The position numbers and the translations under genes are program-made. This document shows positions 7,257 to 13,581 of a DNA stretch of 64,000 nt, piece by piece. The notes under the pieces are model-generated. The model saw only the letters and a program-made list of their open reading frames with translations. It did no database searches and was not told the DNA's origin. Each line of letters opens with the position of its first letter. Position 1 is the stretch's first letter. The DNA is from a virus, in the IMG/VR virus record IMGVR_UViG_3300025362_000004, positions 59,583 through 123,582 of that record; one strand, written 5' to 3'.

Positions 7257-7302
7257 AAATTATAAAGATAAAAAAGTAGAACTTTTTTTGAGAGGTGTTG
7301 TT

Positions 7303-8061
7303 ATGTCAATAGGTATTTATAAATACGAAAATAAAATCAATGGAAATATTTATATTGGTCAGTCAATTAATATAGAAGGAAGGCACAGTAAGCATTTATA
7401 TCGAGCTATTAGAGGCAAAGAAACAAACAGTGAATATAATACAAGTTTATCTAAAGCGATTAGAAAATATAATATAGAAAATTTTGATTTTTCAATAATT
7501 GATGAATGTAAAATTGAAGAATTAGATAAAAGAGAGATTTACTGGATTAAATATTATGATAGCTATAATAATGGTTATAATCAAACACTTGGTGGTCAAA
7601 GTGGTAATAATTATAAGTTTGACAAAGAAGTTATTATTAAAGTGAAAGAACTGTTAAAAAATACAACATTGTTATATGATACAATAAATGAATTAACTGG
7701 TGTTTCTAAAACTACTATATCAGAAATTAATACTGGAAAATATCATATTGATGAAGGTCAAGAATATCCTCTTAGGGTAACGACTAAAGAAGAAAATTAT
7801 TGCTCTAAATGCGGAAAACCAATAAGTAAAAGAAATGAAAATAATTTATGTAGGATTTGTTATAGTGAAACTACTAGAAGAGTAGAACGACCTACACCAA
7901 TAGACCTCGCTAAAATGGTTGTTGAAAAAGGTTTTAGTAGCGTTGGTAGGAATTATGGAGTGTCTCATACCAGTATAAAGAGATGGTGTAAAACATATAA
8001 AATTCCGTATATAAAGAAAGAATTAAAAGTATGGTATCAAAATCAAATAGGCTCTGAGTAG
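7303..8061 (+). CDS. GIY-YIG homing endonuclease with HTH and zinc finger, 252 aa
   Basis: The GIY-YIG nuclease is N-terminal: GIYKYENKINGNIYIGQS (res 3-20), R28 in EGRHSKH, and a conserved E (KREIYWIKYY, ~res 82-91) ending with the GYNQTLGG signature. After it come an HTH (TGVSKTTISEINTGKY), a Cys4 zinc finger (CSKCGKP...CRICYS) and a second HTH (VGRNYGVSHTSIKRW), the DNA-recognition parts. Such free-standing enzymes cut DNA near their insertion site and spread by homing. It has its own promoter and sits alone between tRNA genes, flanked by GC-rich hairpins. Confidence 0.93.
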   Translation: MSIGIYKYENKINGNIYIGQSINIEGRHSKHLYRAIRGKETNSEYNTSLSKAIRKYNIENFDFSIIDECKIEELDKREIYWIKYYDSYNNGYNQTLGGQSGNNYKFDKEVIIKVKELLKNTTLLYDTINELTGVSKTTISEINTGKYHIDEGQEYPLRVTTKEENYCSKCGKPISKRNENNLCRICYSETTRRVERPTPIDLAKMVVEKGFSSVGRNYGVSHTSIKRWCKTYKIPYIKKELKVWYQNQIGSE

Positions 8062-8063
8062 GG

Positions 8064-8080
8064 CCAATCGCCGCAAGGCG
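8064..8080 (+). repeat. Partial inverted copy of the GC-rich repeat
   Basis: CCAATCGCCGCAAGGCG. Its CCAATCGCCGC is the near-reverse complement of GCGGCGATTTGG at 7181-7192, so the two could mark the ends of the GIY-YIG unit. Confidence 0.5.
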
Positions 8081-8085
8081 TAAAT

Positions 8086-8165
8086 GCCAGTGTAGCTCAA
8101 TTAGGTAGAGCGGCCGCCCGATTAGCGGTGACACAGTAAGAGTTCGATTCTCTTCTCTGGTACCA
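8086..8165 (+). tRNA. tRNA-Ile(GAU) with C33
   Basis: Acceptor GCCAGTG/CTCTGGT, A73, CCA; stem GCCGC/GCGGT with loop CCGATTA. Position 33 is C instead of the nearly universal U. Confidence 0.7.
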
Positions 8166-8168
8166 AAT

Positions 8169-8248
8169 GCCATTAAATTAGGTCTGGGAAAACTATTGTC
8201 CTCTAAGGGTAATAGAAGTGGAAGGTTCGAATCCTTCCGTTGGCACCA
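8169..8248 (+). tRNA. tRNA-like gene with CUA anticodon (possible amber suppressor)
   Basis: T-arm GAAGG/CCTTC and CCA end are canonical. An extended 8-bp stem (CTATTGTC/GGTAATAG) closes the loop CTCTAAG, giving CUA. The acceptor GCCATTA/CGTTGGC pairs at only about five positions. It could decode UAG, or be a degraded tRNA. Confidence 0.55.
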
Positions 8249-8251
8249 AAT

Positions 8252-8326
8252 GCAACTATAGTATAACGGATAATACAACATCCTTCTAAGGTGTCCGATG
8301 GGGTTCAAATCCCTCTAGTTGTGCCA
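8252..8326 (+). tRNA. tRNA-Arg(UCU), copy 2
   Basis: Acceptor GCAACTA/TAGTTGT, G73, CCA; loop CTTCTAA, identical anticodon arm to copy 1. Confidence 0.9.
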
Positions 8327-8350
8327 TAAAAAAACAAAGGAAGTGATTAT

Positions 8351-8866
8351 ATGTCAAGATTAGATGAAGCGTTTAAATTCATGAAAACAAAACACGGAAT
8401 ACAAGAAAGAGCGACTGGTGGCTATTACTTTGAGCATCCAAGACGCGTGGCTTCGTATGTCCTAATGTATAAAGATAGTTATAGAATAGAAGATATTGTT
8501 ATAATTGCTTTATTACACGACGTAATCGAAGATACTAACGCAACATATGAGCAAGTCAAAAATGCTTTTGGAGAAATGATTGCTGATACTGTAATGGAAT
8601 TAACAAGTAATCCTTTAGATGTTAAAGAACAAGGAAAGAAAGAGTATTTAGCAGACAAAATGGTTAATATGAGTTCTTATGCGCTTGTAGTTAAATTATG
8701 CGATAGACTTGATAATGTAAGTGATTTGCATAAGATGAGCGATGGATTCAGAGAACGTTATACAAAAGAAACAAAATACATATTAGATAAGATTGATGAA
8801 GAAAGAGAAGTAATTACTATCACGCATCACAGAATTATACACCAAATCCGATTAAAATTGGAATAA
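8351..8866 (+). CDS. HD-domain small alarmone hydrolase-like protein (RelA/SpoT HD type), 171 aa
   Basis: Motifs of the SpoT/MESH1 HD hydrolase domain are in order: YFEHPRRVA (res ~26-34), LLHDVIEDT (~54-62), LADKMVNMSSYALVVKLCDRLDNV (spread ~97-120). The family removes the 3' pyrophosphate of (p)ppGpp using Mn2+. Length fits a stand-alone small alarmone hydrolase. AAGGAAGTG precedes ATG. It is embedded in the tRNA array, which suggests it keeps translation going by blunting the host stringent response; that role is inference. Confidence 0.85.
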   Translation: MSRLDEAFKFMKTKHGIQERATGGYYFEHPRRVASYVLMYKDSYRIEDIVIIALLHDVIEDTNATYEQVKNAFGEMIADTVMELTSNPLDVKEQGKKEYLADKMVNMSSYALVVKLCDRLDNVSDLHKMSDGFRERYTKETKYILDKIDEEREVITITHHRIIHQIRLKLE

Positions 8867-8867
8867 T

Positions 8868-8944
8868 GGGGATATAGGCCAATTGGAAGAGTCAATGCGC
8901 TTAAAACGCATAAAGTGCGGGTTCAACTCCCGCTATCCTTACCA
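8868..8944 (+). tRNA. tRNA with UAA anticodon (Leu codons), class I body
   Basis: Loop CTTAAAA on ATGCG/CGCAT; acceptor GGGGATA/TATCCTT, A73, CCA. The variable region is only about 5 nt, whereas bacterial tRNA-Leu normally has a long arm. Confidence 0.75.
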
Positions 8945-8962
8945 AATTCTGGAATGTCAGAT

Positions 8963-8991
8963 TTGCATATTTTTGTAATCTATGGTATAAT
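8963..8991 (+). promoter_or_regulatory. Promoter of tRNA cluster at 9.0 kb
   Basis: TTGCAT (8963-8968), 17-nt spacer, TATAAT (8986-8991), TATGG extension. Confidence 0.75.
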
Positions 8992-9075
8992 TATAATATA
9001 AAGAAGTAAAGTGACTATAACACTATAAAAGGCTCTTTTAATACATTTTGAGAGTAGAAATCAAAATAGGAACAT

Positions 9076-9152
9076 GCGTCTGTAGCCCAATGGAAGAGGC
9101 AAATGATTTAAGCTCATTACAGGTGGGGGTTCGAATCCCCCGAGACGTACCA
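9076..9152 (+). tRNA. tRNA with UAA anticodon, copy 2, class I body
   Basis: Loop TTTAAGC on a perfect AATGA/TCATT stem; T-stem GGGGG/CCCCC; short variable region; A73, CCA. Confidence 0.75.
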
Positions 9153-9155
9153 AAT

Positions 9156-9230
9156 GCGAGTATGGTATAATGGTATTACGACAGTCTCCAAAACTGCAAA
9201 ATGTGGGTTCAAATCCTACTACTCGTGCCA
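9156..9230 (+). tRNA. tRNA-Trp(CCA)
   Basis: Acceptor GCGAGTA/TACTCGT, G73 (Trp identity), CCA; loop CTCCAAA. Decodes the normal UGG codon. Confidence 0.88.
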
Positions 9231-9233
9231 AAT

Positions 9234-9361
9234 ATGCGAATGACGAAACGGTAAACGTAACCCTATTGAATAGGGCGACTGGTTAATAAGATTAACGACA
9301 ATACGTATAAAGTTAATTGAATGCCAGTTATCTGTAGGTTCAAATCCTGCTTCGCATACCA
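9234..9361 (+). tRNA. tRNA-Ser(UGA)-like with a giant variable arm
   Basis: Perfect acceptor ATGCGAA/TTCGCAT, loop ATTGAAT on CCCT/AGGG, normal T-arm and CCA. Between anticodon and T arms lie about 60 nt, closed by ACTGG/CCAGT, three times a usual class II arm. It may hold an insertion. Confidence 0.65.
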
Positions 9362-9364
9362 AAT

Positions 9365-9439
9365 GCACTTATAGTGAAATGGATATCACGAGTCGCCACG
9401 AACGATTTATTGCGGGTTCAAGTCCTGCTAGGTGTGCCA
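9365..9439 (+). tRNA. tRNA-Arg(ACG) with C33
   Basis: Acceptor GCACTTA/TAGGTGT, G73, CCA; stem AGTCG/CGATT with loop CCACGAA. C33 replaces U33. Confidence 0.7.
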
Positions 9440-9440
9440 T

Positions 9441-9518
9441 GGGAGTGTGACGCAACTGGAAAGACGTGTTAGTCTTAGAAACTAAATTTTGGGGGTTCAA
9501 ATCCCCCTACTCCCACCA
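9441..9518 (+). tRNA. tRNA with UAG anticodon (Leu CUA codons), class I body
   Basis: Acceptor GGGAGTG/TACTCCC, A73, CCA; loop CTTAGAA on TTAGT/ACTAA. Variable region about 6 nt. Confidence 0.78.
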
Positions 9519-9537
9519 AAAAAGAAAGAGGTAAATA

Positions 9538-9828
9538 ATGAAAGAAACACTTAATGAATATTGCAAAAGAGTGCATGATTGTATTGATGGAACCTGTGAG
9601 TTTTCAAAACCTTGCTGTCTTGAATTCTTTGAGAAATATAGAAATACAGATATTTCTATAATTAGAGAGGACATTCTTAGCAACACATCTGAAGAAGACA
9701 CAAGTCCGATAGTGAGAATTAGAATGAACAATCTATGGGACATATTAAAGAGAGAATTTGAAGTTCATCTTGATTTTACGAAAGAAAAAGTAGTAAAGAA
9801 ATTCGAAGAATTTTTTGAGGGAGAATAA
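9538..9828 (+). CDS. Hypothetical Cys-containing protein, 96 aa
   Basis: ATG follows AAAGAGGTAAATA. Five Cys lie in the first 30 residues (C8, C15, C20, C26, C27), suggesting a small metal-binding or disulphide-linked head followed by an acidic helical tail. No family recognised. It sits inside the tRNA array, 20 nt after a tRNA. Confidence 0.65.
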   Translation: MKETLNEYCKRVHDCIDGTCEFSKPCCLEFFEKYRNTDISIIREDILSNTSEEDTSPIVRIRMNNLWDILKREFEVHLDFTKEKVVKKFEEFFEGE

Positions 9829-9830
9829 AT

Positions 9831-9908
9831 ATGAAAATTAAATTATTTTTAATTAAACACATTCACAATTTTTTAACAGTATTTTATAGCGTTCTTAAAT
9901 TGCTTTAA
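9831..9908 (+). CDS. Possible small hydrophobic peptide, 25 aa
   Basis: ATG is 2 nt after the previous stop with GGGAGAA upstream. The peptide (MKIKLFLIKHIHNFLTVFYS then VLKLL) is almost entirely one hydrophobic/basic helix, as in small membrane peptides. Short length leaves doubt. Confidence 0.4.
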   Translation: MKIKLFLIKHIHNFLTVFYSVLKLL

Positions 9909-9917
9909 GACGCAAAT

Positions 9918-10001
9918 GAGTGAGTACCCAAGTGGTTTAAGGGGGTAGGTTGCAACCCTACTGCGAAAGCTTCGTTGGTTCAAATCCGACCTCATTCTCC
10001 A
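9918..10001 (+). tRNA. tRNA-Cys(GCA) on a class II, Ser-like body
   Basis: Perfect stem GTAGG/CCTAC with loop TTGCAAC gives GCA, and the discriminator is U73, the main Cys identity base. The D-arm (TACCCAAGTGGTTTAAG) and long variable arm (GCGAAAGCTTCG) are those of tRNA-Ser. It looks like a Ser tRNA converted to Cys identity. Confidence 0.8.
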
Positions 10002-10004
10002 AAT

Positions 10005-10081
10005 GGTCGCGTAGCTCAGTAGATAGTAGCACTTGACTTTTAATCAAGATGTCGCGGGTTTGAGTCCCGCCGCTTCCACCA
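10005..10081 (+). tRNA. tRNA-Lys(UUU), copy 2
   Basis: Perfect stem CTTGA/TCAAG with loop CTTTTAA; acceptor GGTCGCG/CGCTTCC has two mismatches; A73, CCA. Confidence 0.82.
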
Positions 10082-10177
10082 AATAATTAAATAAAGAAAT
10101 AAAAGAAGGTACGATTGTGAGGTTAGACACCAACGTTAAATTGTAGAACATGTTGTTCATCGAGAGCCTTCGAACAT

Positions 10178-10254
10178 TGGCGCGTAGCTTAGTCGGTTAA
10201 AGCCCCGAGCTCATAACTCGGTGACCAGGGGTTCAACTCCCCTCGGGCCTACCA
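10178..10254 (+). tRNA. tRNA-Met(CAU), elongator-like
   Basis: Perfect stem CCGAG/CTCGG with loop CTCATAA; D-arm TAGCTTAGTCGG is elongator-like; acceptor has mismatches; A73, CCA. Confidence 0.75.
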
Positions 10255-10479
10255 CATGACCCTTATTGATACAAGTGTATCCAAGCGTTTTGAAAATGCT
10301 TGCACTAAGAGTATGTAAATAATAATATAGAGTTATTTATAGAGGGGAGACAATACTCCCGAGGGTGCTAATCTATAACAAAAAATCATACTACCACATT
10401 CGAAACCAGTATGGTATCTTTCTAGATAAGATATTAGGTGTGGCGTTAACGGGGATTCAACGATAAAGTCCCTACCAAT
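10255..10479 (+). other. Unassigned structured stretch between tRNAs
   Basis: No ORF. Near 10293-10311 AGCGT-TTTGAAA-ATGCT looks like a Ser(UGA) anticodon arm, and the stretch ends in CCTACCA, but I could not assemble acceptor or T stems. It may be a decayed or interrupted tRNA-Ser. Confidence 0.3.
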
Positions 10480-10566
10480 GGAAGATAAATTGCACTGGCG
10501 TGTAACCTTGATTTGAAACCAAGTGGTTCCGAAAGGGATGGGGATCGATACCTCTATCTTCCGCCA
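10480..10566 (+). tRNA. tRNA-Ser(UGA)
   Basis: Perfect acceptor GGAAGAT/ATCTTCC, G73, CCA; loop TTTGAAA; long variable arm GGTTCCGAAAGGGATGGGG. Confidence 0.85.
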
Positions 10567-10585
10567 AAAAAAACTATGCTTGAAT

Positions 10586-10605
10586 CGCCGCACGCGGTGT
10601 CCTCA
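10586..10605 (-). repeat. GC-rich hairpin repeat, copy 2 (inverted)
   Basis: CGCCGCACGCGGTGTCC, the reverse complement of the GGACACCGCGTGCGGCG form; here it faces the minus strand and is followed by no homing gene. Confidence 0.75.
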
Positions 10606-10638
10606 ATCATATATAAAGTGTTGTCGAGACACATACAT

Positions 10639-10733
10639 GCGACCCTTCCTCGACGTGTTGAGGAGTATCTTGTTCATAAAGAGATACTTACAGCAAGACA
10701 TGAGAATGTCGATAAAAAATTAAAGTCGCACCA
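10639..10733 (+). ncRNA. tRNA-like structure ending in CCA
   Basis: 5' GCGAC pairs with GTCGC just before A-CCA. Inside are CTC/GAG, TATCTT/AAGAGATA (loop containing TTCATA) and CATGAGAATG hairpins in clover-leaf order, but no TTC T-loop. Ends directly before the next tRNA. Possibly a tRNA mimic. Confidence 0.4.
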
Positions 10734-10734
10734 A

Positions 10735-10811
10735 CGCTCAGAGGTCCTAATGGTTAGGACGCTCGCCTCATAAGCGAGAGGTAGTGGGTTCAATTCCCGC
10801 CTGAGCGACCA
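10735..10811 (+). tRNA. tRNA with CAU anticodon, copy 3 (Met or Ile2)
   Basis: Perfect acceptor CGCTCAG/CTGAGCG, A73, CCA; loop CTCATAA on CTCGC/GCGAG. Confidence 0.85.
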
Positions 10812-10813
10812 AC

Positions 10814-10888
10814 GGATTCATAGTTCAATGGAAGAATGGTCGGTTCTTACCCGATAAGATTAGGGTTCAAATCCCTATGAATCCACCA
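10814..10888 (+). tRNA. tRNA-Lys(CUU)
   Basis: Perfect acceptor GGATTCA/TGAATCC, A73, CCA; loop TTCTTAC on GTCGG/CCGAT. Confidence 0.85.
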
Positions 10889-10910
10889 AAAAAGTTTTCG
10901 GAGGTGTAAT

Positions 10911-11237
10911 ATGGAACATAACAGAGCATATCATCGATACCAAACAGAAGTAAAAAAAAATAGACTAATAAAAATAAACAAGCACGTTGGTTTTAATTTC
11001 GTTAATGGTCATTTTCGCAAGGGGAAACTTCATTGTAGTTGCCCAATGTGTGCAACAAAAACAAATACAAAACATGGGACATATGATGGCGGACATAAAC
11101 CATCAGAATTAAAAAGACTTTACGATATTAGTGAAGTAGTTCTTGAAGAATATAATGAAGCGTTTATAGCGTTAGCTGAGTTCGATGAATTTATGGAAGA
11201 CGAGTGCGGCGATTCATACTTAAAAACAGTAAAATAA
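10911..11237 (+). CDS. Small protein with zinc-knuckle-like cysteines, 108 aa
   Basis: ATG follows TTCGGAGGTG. A basic N-terminus contains HCSCPMCATKTNTKHG (res ~43-58), a C-x-C-x-x-C plus His arrangement likely to bind zinc; a helical acidic tail follows. Similar basic, Cys-containing small proteins occur in many Firmicutes phages near tRNA arrays without known function. It lies between tRNA genes. Confidence 0.7.
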   Translation: MEHNRAYHRYQTEVKKNRLIKINKHVGFNFVNGHFRKGKLHCSCPMCATKTNTKHGTYDGGHKPSELKRLYDISEVVLEEYNEAFIALAEFDEFMEDECGDSYLKTVK

Positions 11238-11359
11238 TTAAATATGCTGAAGTTAAAGAGTAAGATACGACCGCAAACTATATCTTACTTATGGAGAGCT
11301 CCTCCCTTTAATAGAGTCTTTTGCGGGAACTCGAGCGTGAAGCTTAGGCATTAACATAT
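11238..11359 (+). other. Structured spacer upstream of tRNA-Ser(GCU)
   Basis: No ORF. GTAAGATA (near 11260) pairs with TATCTTAC (near 11278) around a GACCGCAAAC loop region, with further GAGCTC-type pairings. Probably removed during tRNA maturation. Confidence 0.3.
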
Positions 11360-11446
11360 AGAGAGTAATCCATGATGGTGATTGGGTCCGCCTGCTAAGC
11401 GGCACGACGTGAAAGCGTTACGGTTCAAATCCGTTACTCTCTGCCA
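11360..11446 (+). tRNA. tRNA-Ser(GCU)
   Basis: Perfect acceptor AGAGAGT/ACTCTCT, G73, CCA; loop CTGCTAA; long variable arm CACGACGTGAAAGCGTTA. Confidence 0.9.
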
Positions 11447-11453
11447 AAAGAAA

Positions 11454-11762
11454 ATGACATATAAGGAAAATAGATTGGCCGCGACTGCACTGCAGAGTGG
11501 CGCGACGATTACTATTCAAGGCTTTGGTAATTCAATGACACCTATTTTATCTTCTGGACAAAAAGTGCTAGTGGCACCTATTACAGAAGAAATAAAATTA
11601 AAGAAAAGGGACATTGTTTTATGTAAAGTTAGAGGTAATTATTATTTGCATTTAATAAGTGCAAGAAAAGGAAATCAATTCCAAATTAGTAATAATCATA
11701 AGCACGTGAATGGTTGGATTACTATTAAGAACATATTTGGAGTAGTAACAGAAAGATTATAA
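11454..11762 (+). CDS. S24/S26-type peptidase-like protein, 102 aa
   Basis: The segment QGFGNSMTPILSSGQKVLVAP (res ~22-42, here split) contains the Ser of the S-M-x-P motif found in signal peptidases and LexA/CI-type peptidases, and KKRDIVLCKVRG (~50-61) matches the region of the catalytic Lys strand. At 102 residues it is only the catalytic fold, without an HTH or membrane anchor. ATG starts 8 nt after a tRNA. Substrate unknown; a self-cleaving or protein-processing role is inference. Confidence 0.65.
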   Translation: MTYKENRLAATALQSGATITIQGFGNSMTPILSSGQKVLVAPITEEIKLKKRDIVLCKVRGNYYLHLISARKGNQFQISNNHKHVNGWITIKNIFGVVTERL

Positions 11763-11773
11763 TTCTTGATACA

Positions 11774-11797
11774 CCGCGTGCGGCGATTCAAGCAATG
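11774..11797 (+). repeat. GC-rich hairpin repeat, copy 3
   Basis: CCGCGTGCGGCG within CTTGATACA...GATTCAAG; the flanks CTTGA/TCAAG extend the palindrome. No homing gene follows; a tRNA-Val does. Confidence 0.8.
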
Positions 11798-11871
11798 GGC
11801 GCGTAATTCAGCGGGAGAAATTCTGTTTTACAAGCAGAAAGTCGTAGGTTCAATCCCTACCGTGCCCACCA
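11797..11871 (+). tRNA. tRNA-Val(UAC), copy 2
   Basis: Acceptor GGGCGCG/CGTGCCC, A73, CCA; loop TTTACAA. Confidence 0.9.
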
Positions 11872-11891
11872 TTAAAAAATCGGAGGTTAAT

Positions 11892-12143
11892 ATGATACAT
11901 AAAAATATTGAGAACCAAAGAAGAATGAAAAAACAATGCAATAGTAAAGGACAAGAATATAATCCATTCTGTGCATGGTATAATGAAGATTTAGGTCGTT
12001 ATACTAGAGACGATAAATATCGCATGAGAATAAAACGGTTTTTAAAAAAAGCGAGTAATAAAAAAATTAGAAACTATAAAGGAGAATTAAGCGAAGGCTG
12101 TAATCATAGAAAATTATTTGATTACTGGTGGGAGTTATTCTAG
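11892..12143 (+). CDS. Small basic protein of a WW-ending phage family, 83 aa
   Basis: Shares with the protein at 17671-17913 the pattern KKxSNxxIRxxKxxLxxGxxxRKxxDxWW, so the two are paralogues. Both are very basic and end with a Trp pair and aromatic residues. Such small basic proteins are common in Firmicutes phages; their function is not established, and nucleic-acid binding is only suggested by charge. CGGAGG precedes ATG. It lies just after a tRNA. Confidence 0.75.
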   Translation: MIHKNIENQRRMKKQCNSKGQEYNPFCAWYNEDLGRYTRDDKYRMRIKRFLKKASNKKIRNYKGELSEGCNHRKLFDYWWELF

Positions 12144-12161
12144 ACCAGAAAGGAAAACAAC

Positions 12162-12815
12162 ATGATTACAAGATTAAAAGAAATAACAAAAGTATATACA
12201 GACCCTCATTTCGGGCATGATAGATTAAGAATTTTGGCTAGACCAGAGTTTGAAAGTCTTGAACAAATGCACGAAACAATGATAAAGGAATATAATTCAG
12301 TAGTTAAAAATACTGATGTAGTTCTTTGGCTTGGAGACCTTGGATTTAGAGATGCAGTAAAAGAAATTTTACCACAACTTAAAGGTTATAAAATCCTTAT
12401 TTTAGGTAACCACGATAACTATTCAAAAACATTCTACGCAGAGTATTTTGATGAAGTTTATGACCACCCATTATACTACAATAGAAGAATAGTATTCTCT
12501 CATATTCCTATAATGGTAAGCCCAGGCATACTAAACGTGCATGGACATACACATAACATCGTATTAAAAAGTGACCAACATTATAACATATGCGGCGAAA
12601 TTGTAGGATGGAAGCCAATCAACATTAAGAAAATTGTTTTAATGATAGGTAAAATTCCTACTGAAAATATTCACTTTTTACAAGAGTGGTATGCAGAAAT
12701 TCAAGTTCCTAATATGACTTATGATAGCAACGATGATTTAGTGTTGCGTGAAGATGGAACTATTGATGCAGAAAAAACACTAATGGCAAAATATAAGAAA
12801 AGAGCAAGCAACTAA
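12162..12815 (+). CDS. Metallophosphoesterase (calcineurin-like), 217 aa
   Basis: Motifs: TDPHFGHDRL (res ~13-22) with the D-x-H metal ligands, LGDLGF (~57-62), LGNHDNY (~82-88), FSHIP (~109-113) and HGHTHN (~124-129). This is the compact phosphoesterase type often found in phages. The DPHFGH form resembles a subgroup acting on nucleic acid or nucleotides, but the substrate cannot be read from sequence. The last ~60 residues are an extra tail. AGGAAAAC precedes ATG. Confidence 0.88.
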   Translation: MITRLKEITKVYTDPHFGHDRLRILARPEFESLEQMHETMIKEYNSVVKNTDVVLWLGDLGFRDAVKEILPQLKGYKILILGNHDNYSKTFYAEYFDEVYDHPLYYNRRIVFSHIPIMVSPGILNVHGHTHNIVLKSDQHYNICGEIVGWKPINIKKIVLMIGKIPTENIHFLQEWYAEIQVPNMTYDSNDDLVLREDGTIDAEKTLMAKYKKRASN

Positions 12816-12818
12816 AAT

Positions 12819-12847
12819 TTGATTTTTATTATAATTTGTGTTATAAT
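12819..12847 (+). promoter_or_regulatory. Promoter of the 12897 gene
   Basis: TTGATT (12819-12824), 17-nt spacer, TATAAT (12842-12847) preceded by TTGTG. Confidence 0.8.
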
Positions 12848-12896
12848 TATAGTATATAAGAAATAAGAGCCTTTAAATAGGCAAGGAGAGTGTATT

Positions 12897-13091
12897 ATGG
12901 CAGATTTATTAAAACAATCAAAACAGTATCGTGTTAATAGCGAGGCTGAAGTTGCAGACTTAATCGACTTAGCAAAAGATGAAAGTCAAGGAACTATTGA
13001 ATTTAGTAGAAAACATAAAACCAAGAAGTCAAAAGGTGAAATAGTTGACGAATGGTGAGTTGTTGAAATAACTGAAAAGTTCGTAGAATAG
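12897..13091 (+). CDS. Small protein with an in-frame UGA (Trp), 64 aa
   Basis: ATG follows GGCAAGGAGAG. Reading stops at TGA 13056-13058 after 53 codons. If UGA is Trp, the frame continues EWWVVEITEKFVE to TAG at 13089. The extension looks like a natural final beta-strand, as in small Lys-rich phage proteins ending 'KTKKxKxE...xVxIT'. I therefore annotate the long form. A short form from termination at UGA would differ by 11 residues, so both products are possible depending on tRNA-Trp(UCA) supply. Confidence 0.55.
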
Positions 13092-13104
13092 TAGAATTAT
13101 AGAT

Positions 13105-13133
13105 TTGAAATATATTGTAGTTTATGATATAAT
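13105..13133 (+). promoter_or_regulatory. Promoter of the 13175 gene
   Basis: TTGAAA (13105-13110), 17-nt spacer, TATAAT (13128-13133), TATG extension. Confidence 0.8.
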
Positions 13134-13174
13134 ATATTATAAAGGTAAGAAATATATTTAAAAAGGAGACCTCA

Positions 13175-13369
13175 ATGAAGAAATCATTAAAAGTATTTGA
13201 AGTTCATATAAAGTTTAAATATATGACAAATGATATAGGTACTGAAGTCGTGACAAAAGATGTCGTAGAGGTTGAATTCGCACAAACAAAACAAAAATTA
13301 TTAAAAATGTTAAAGAAAAAATTTAGATATTCAACAATTTTAGAATTAGAAATTATAGAACTAATATAG
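13175..13369 (+). CDS. Hypothetical small protein, 64 aa
   Basis: AAAAGGAGACC precedes ATG. The product alternates Val/Ile and charged residues as in a small beta-sheet protein with a Lys-rich helix near the C-terminus. No family recognised. Single gene behind its own promoter; a tRNA cluster follows. Confidence 0.65.
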   Translation: MKKSLKVFEVHIKFKYMTNDIGTEVVTKDVVEVEFAQTKQKLLKMLKKKFRYSTILELEIIELI

Positions 13370-13496
13370 ATTTTAACTCCTGAGTATGAGTATAAACTAT
13401 AGGGCGCCCGCAAGGGATAATTGTGAGATAATAATAACCTCTGCCCCCGTTATCGGCTCACTCGACGTTGTAGGTTTTCGTTAAACCTTCTTAAAT
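13370..13496 (+). other. Non-coding stretch upstream of tRNA-Glu
   Basis: GC-richer than the flanking genes, with GCGCCCGCAAGG and GTTATCGGCTC segments. No ORF; likely leader or processed RNA. Confidence 0.25.
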
Positions 13497-13572
13497 GTCG
13501 GCGTGGTGAAGCGGTCAACACATTGCCCTTTCAAGGCAACATGCACGGGTTCAAGTCCCGTCGTCGATACCA
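13497..13572 (+). tRNA. tRNA-Glu(UUC)
   Basis: Acceptor GTCGGCG/CGTCGAT, A73, CCA; loop CTTTCAA on TTGCC/GGCAA. Confidence 0.9.
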
Positions 13573-13581
13573 AAAAGAAAC

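Noticed and set aside
7934-8308. Minus-strand open frame of 124 codons
   Set aside because: It covers the end of the GIY-YIG gene and three tRNAs and has no start signal.
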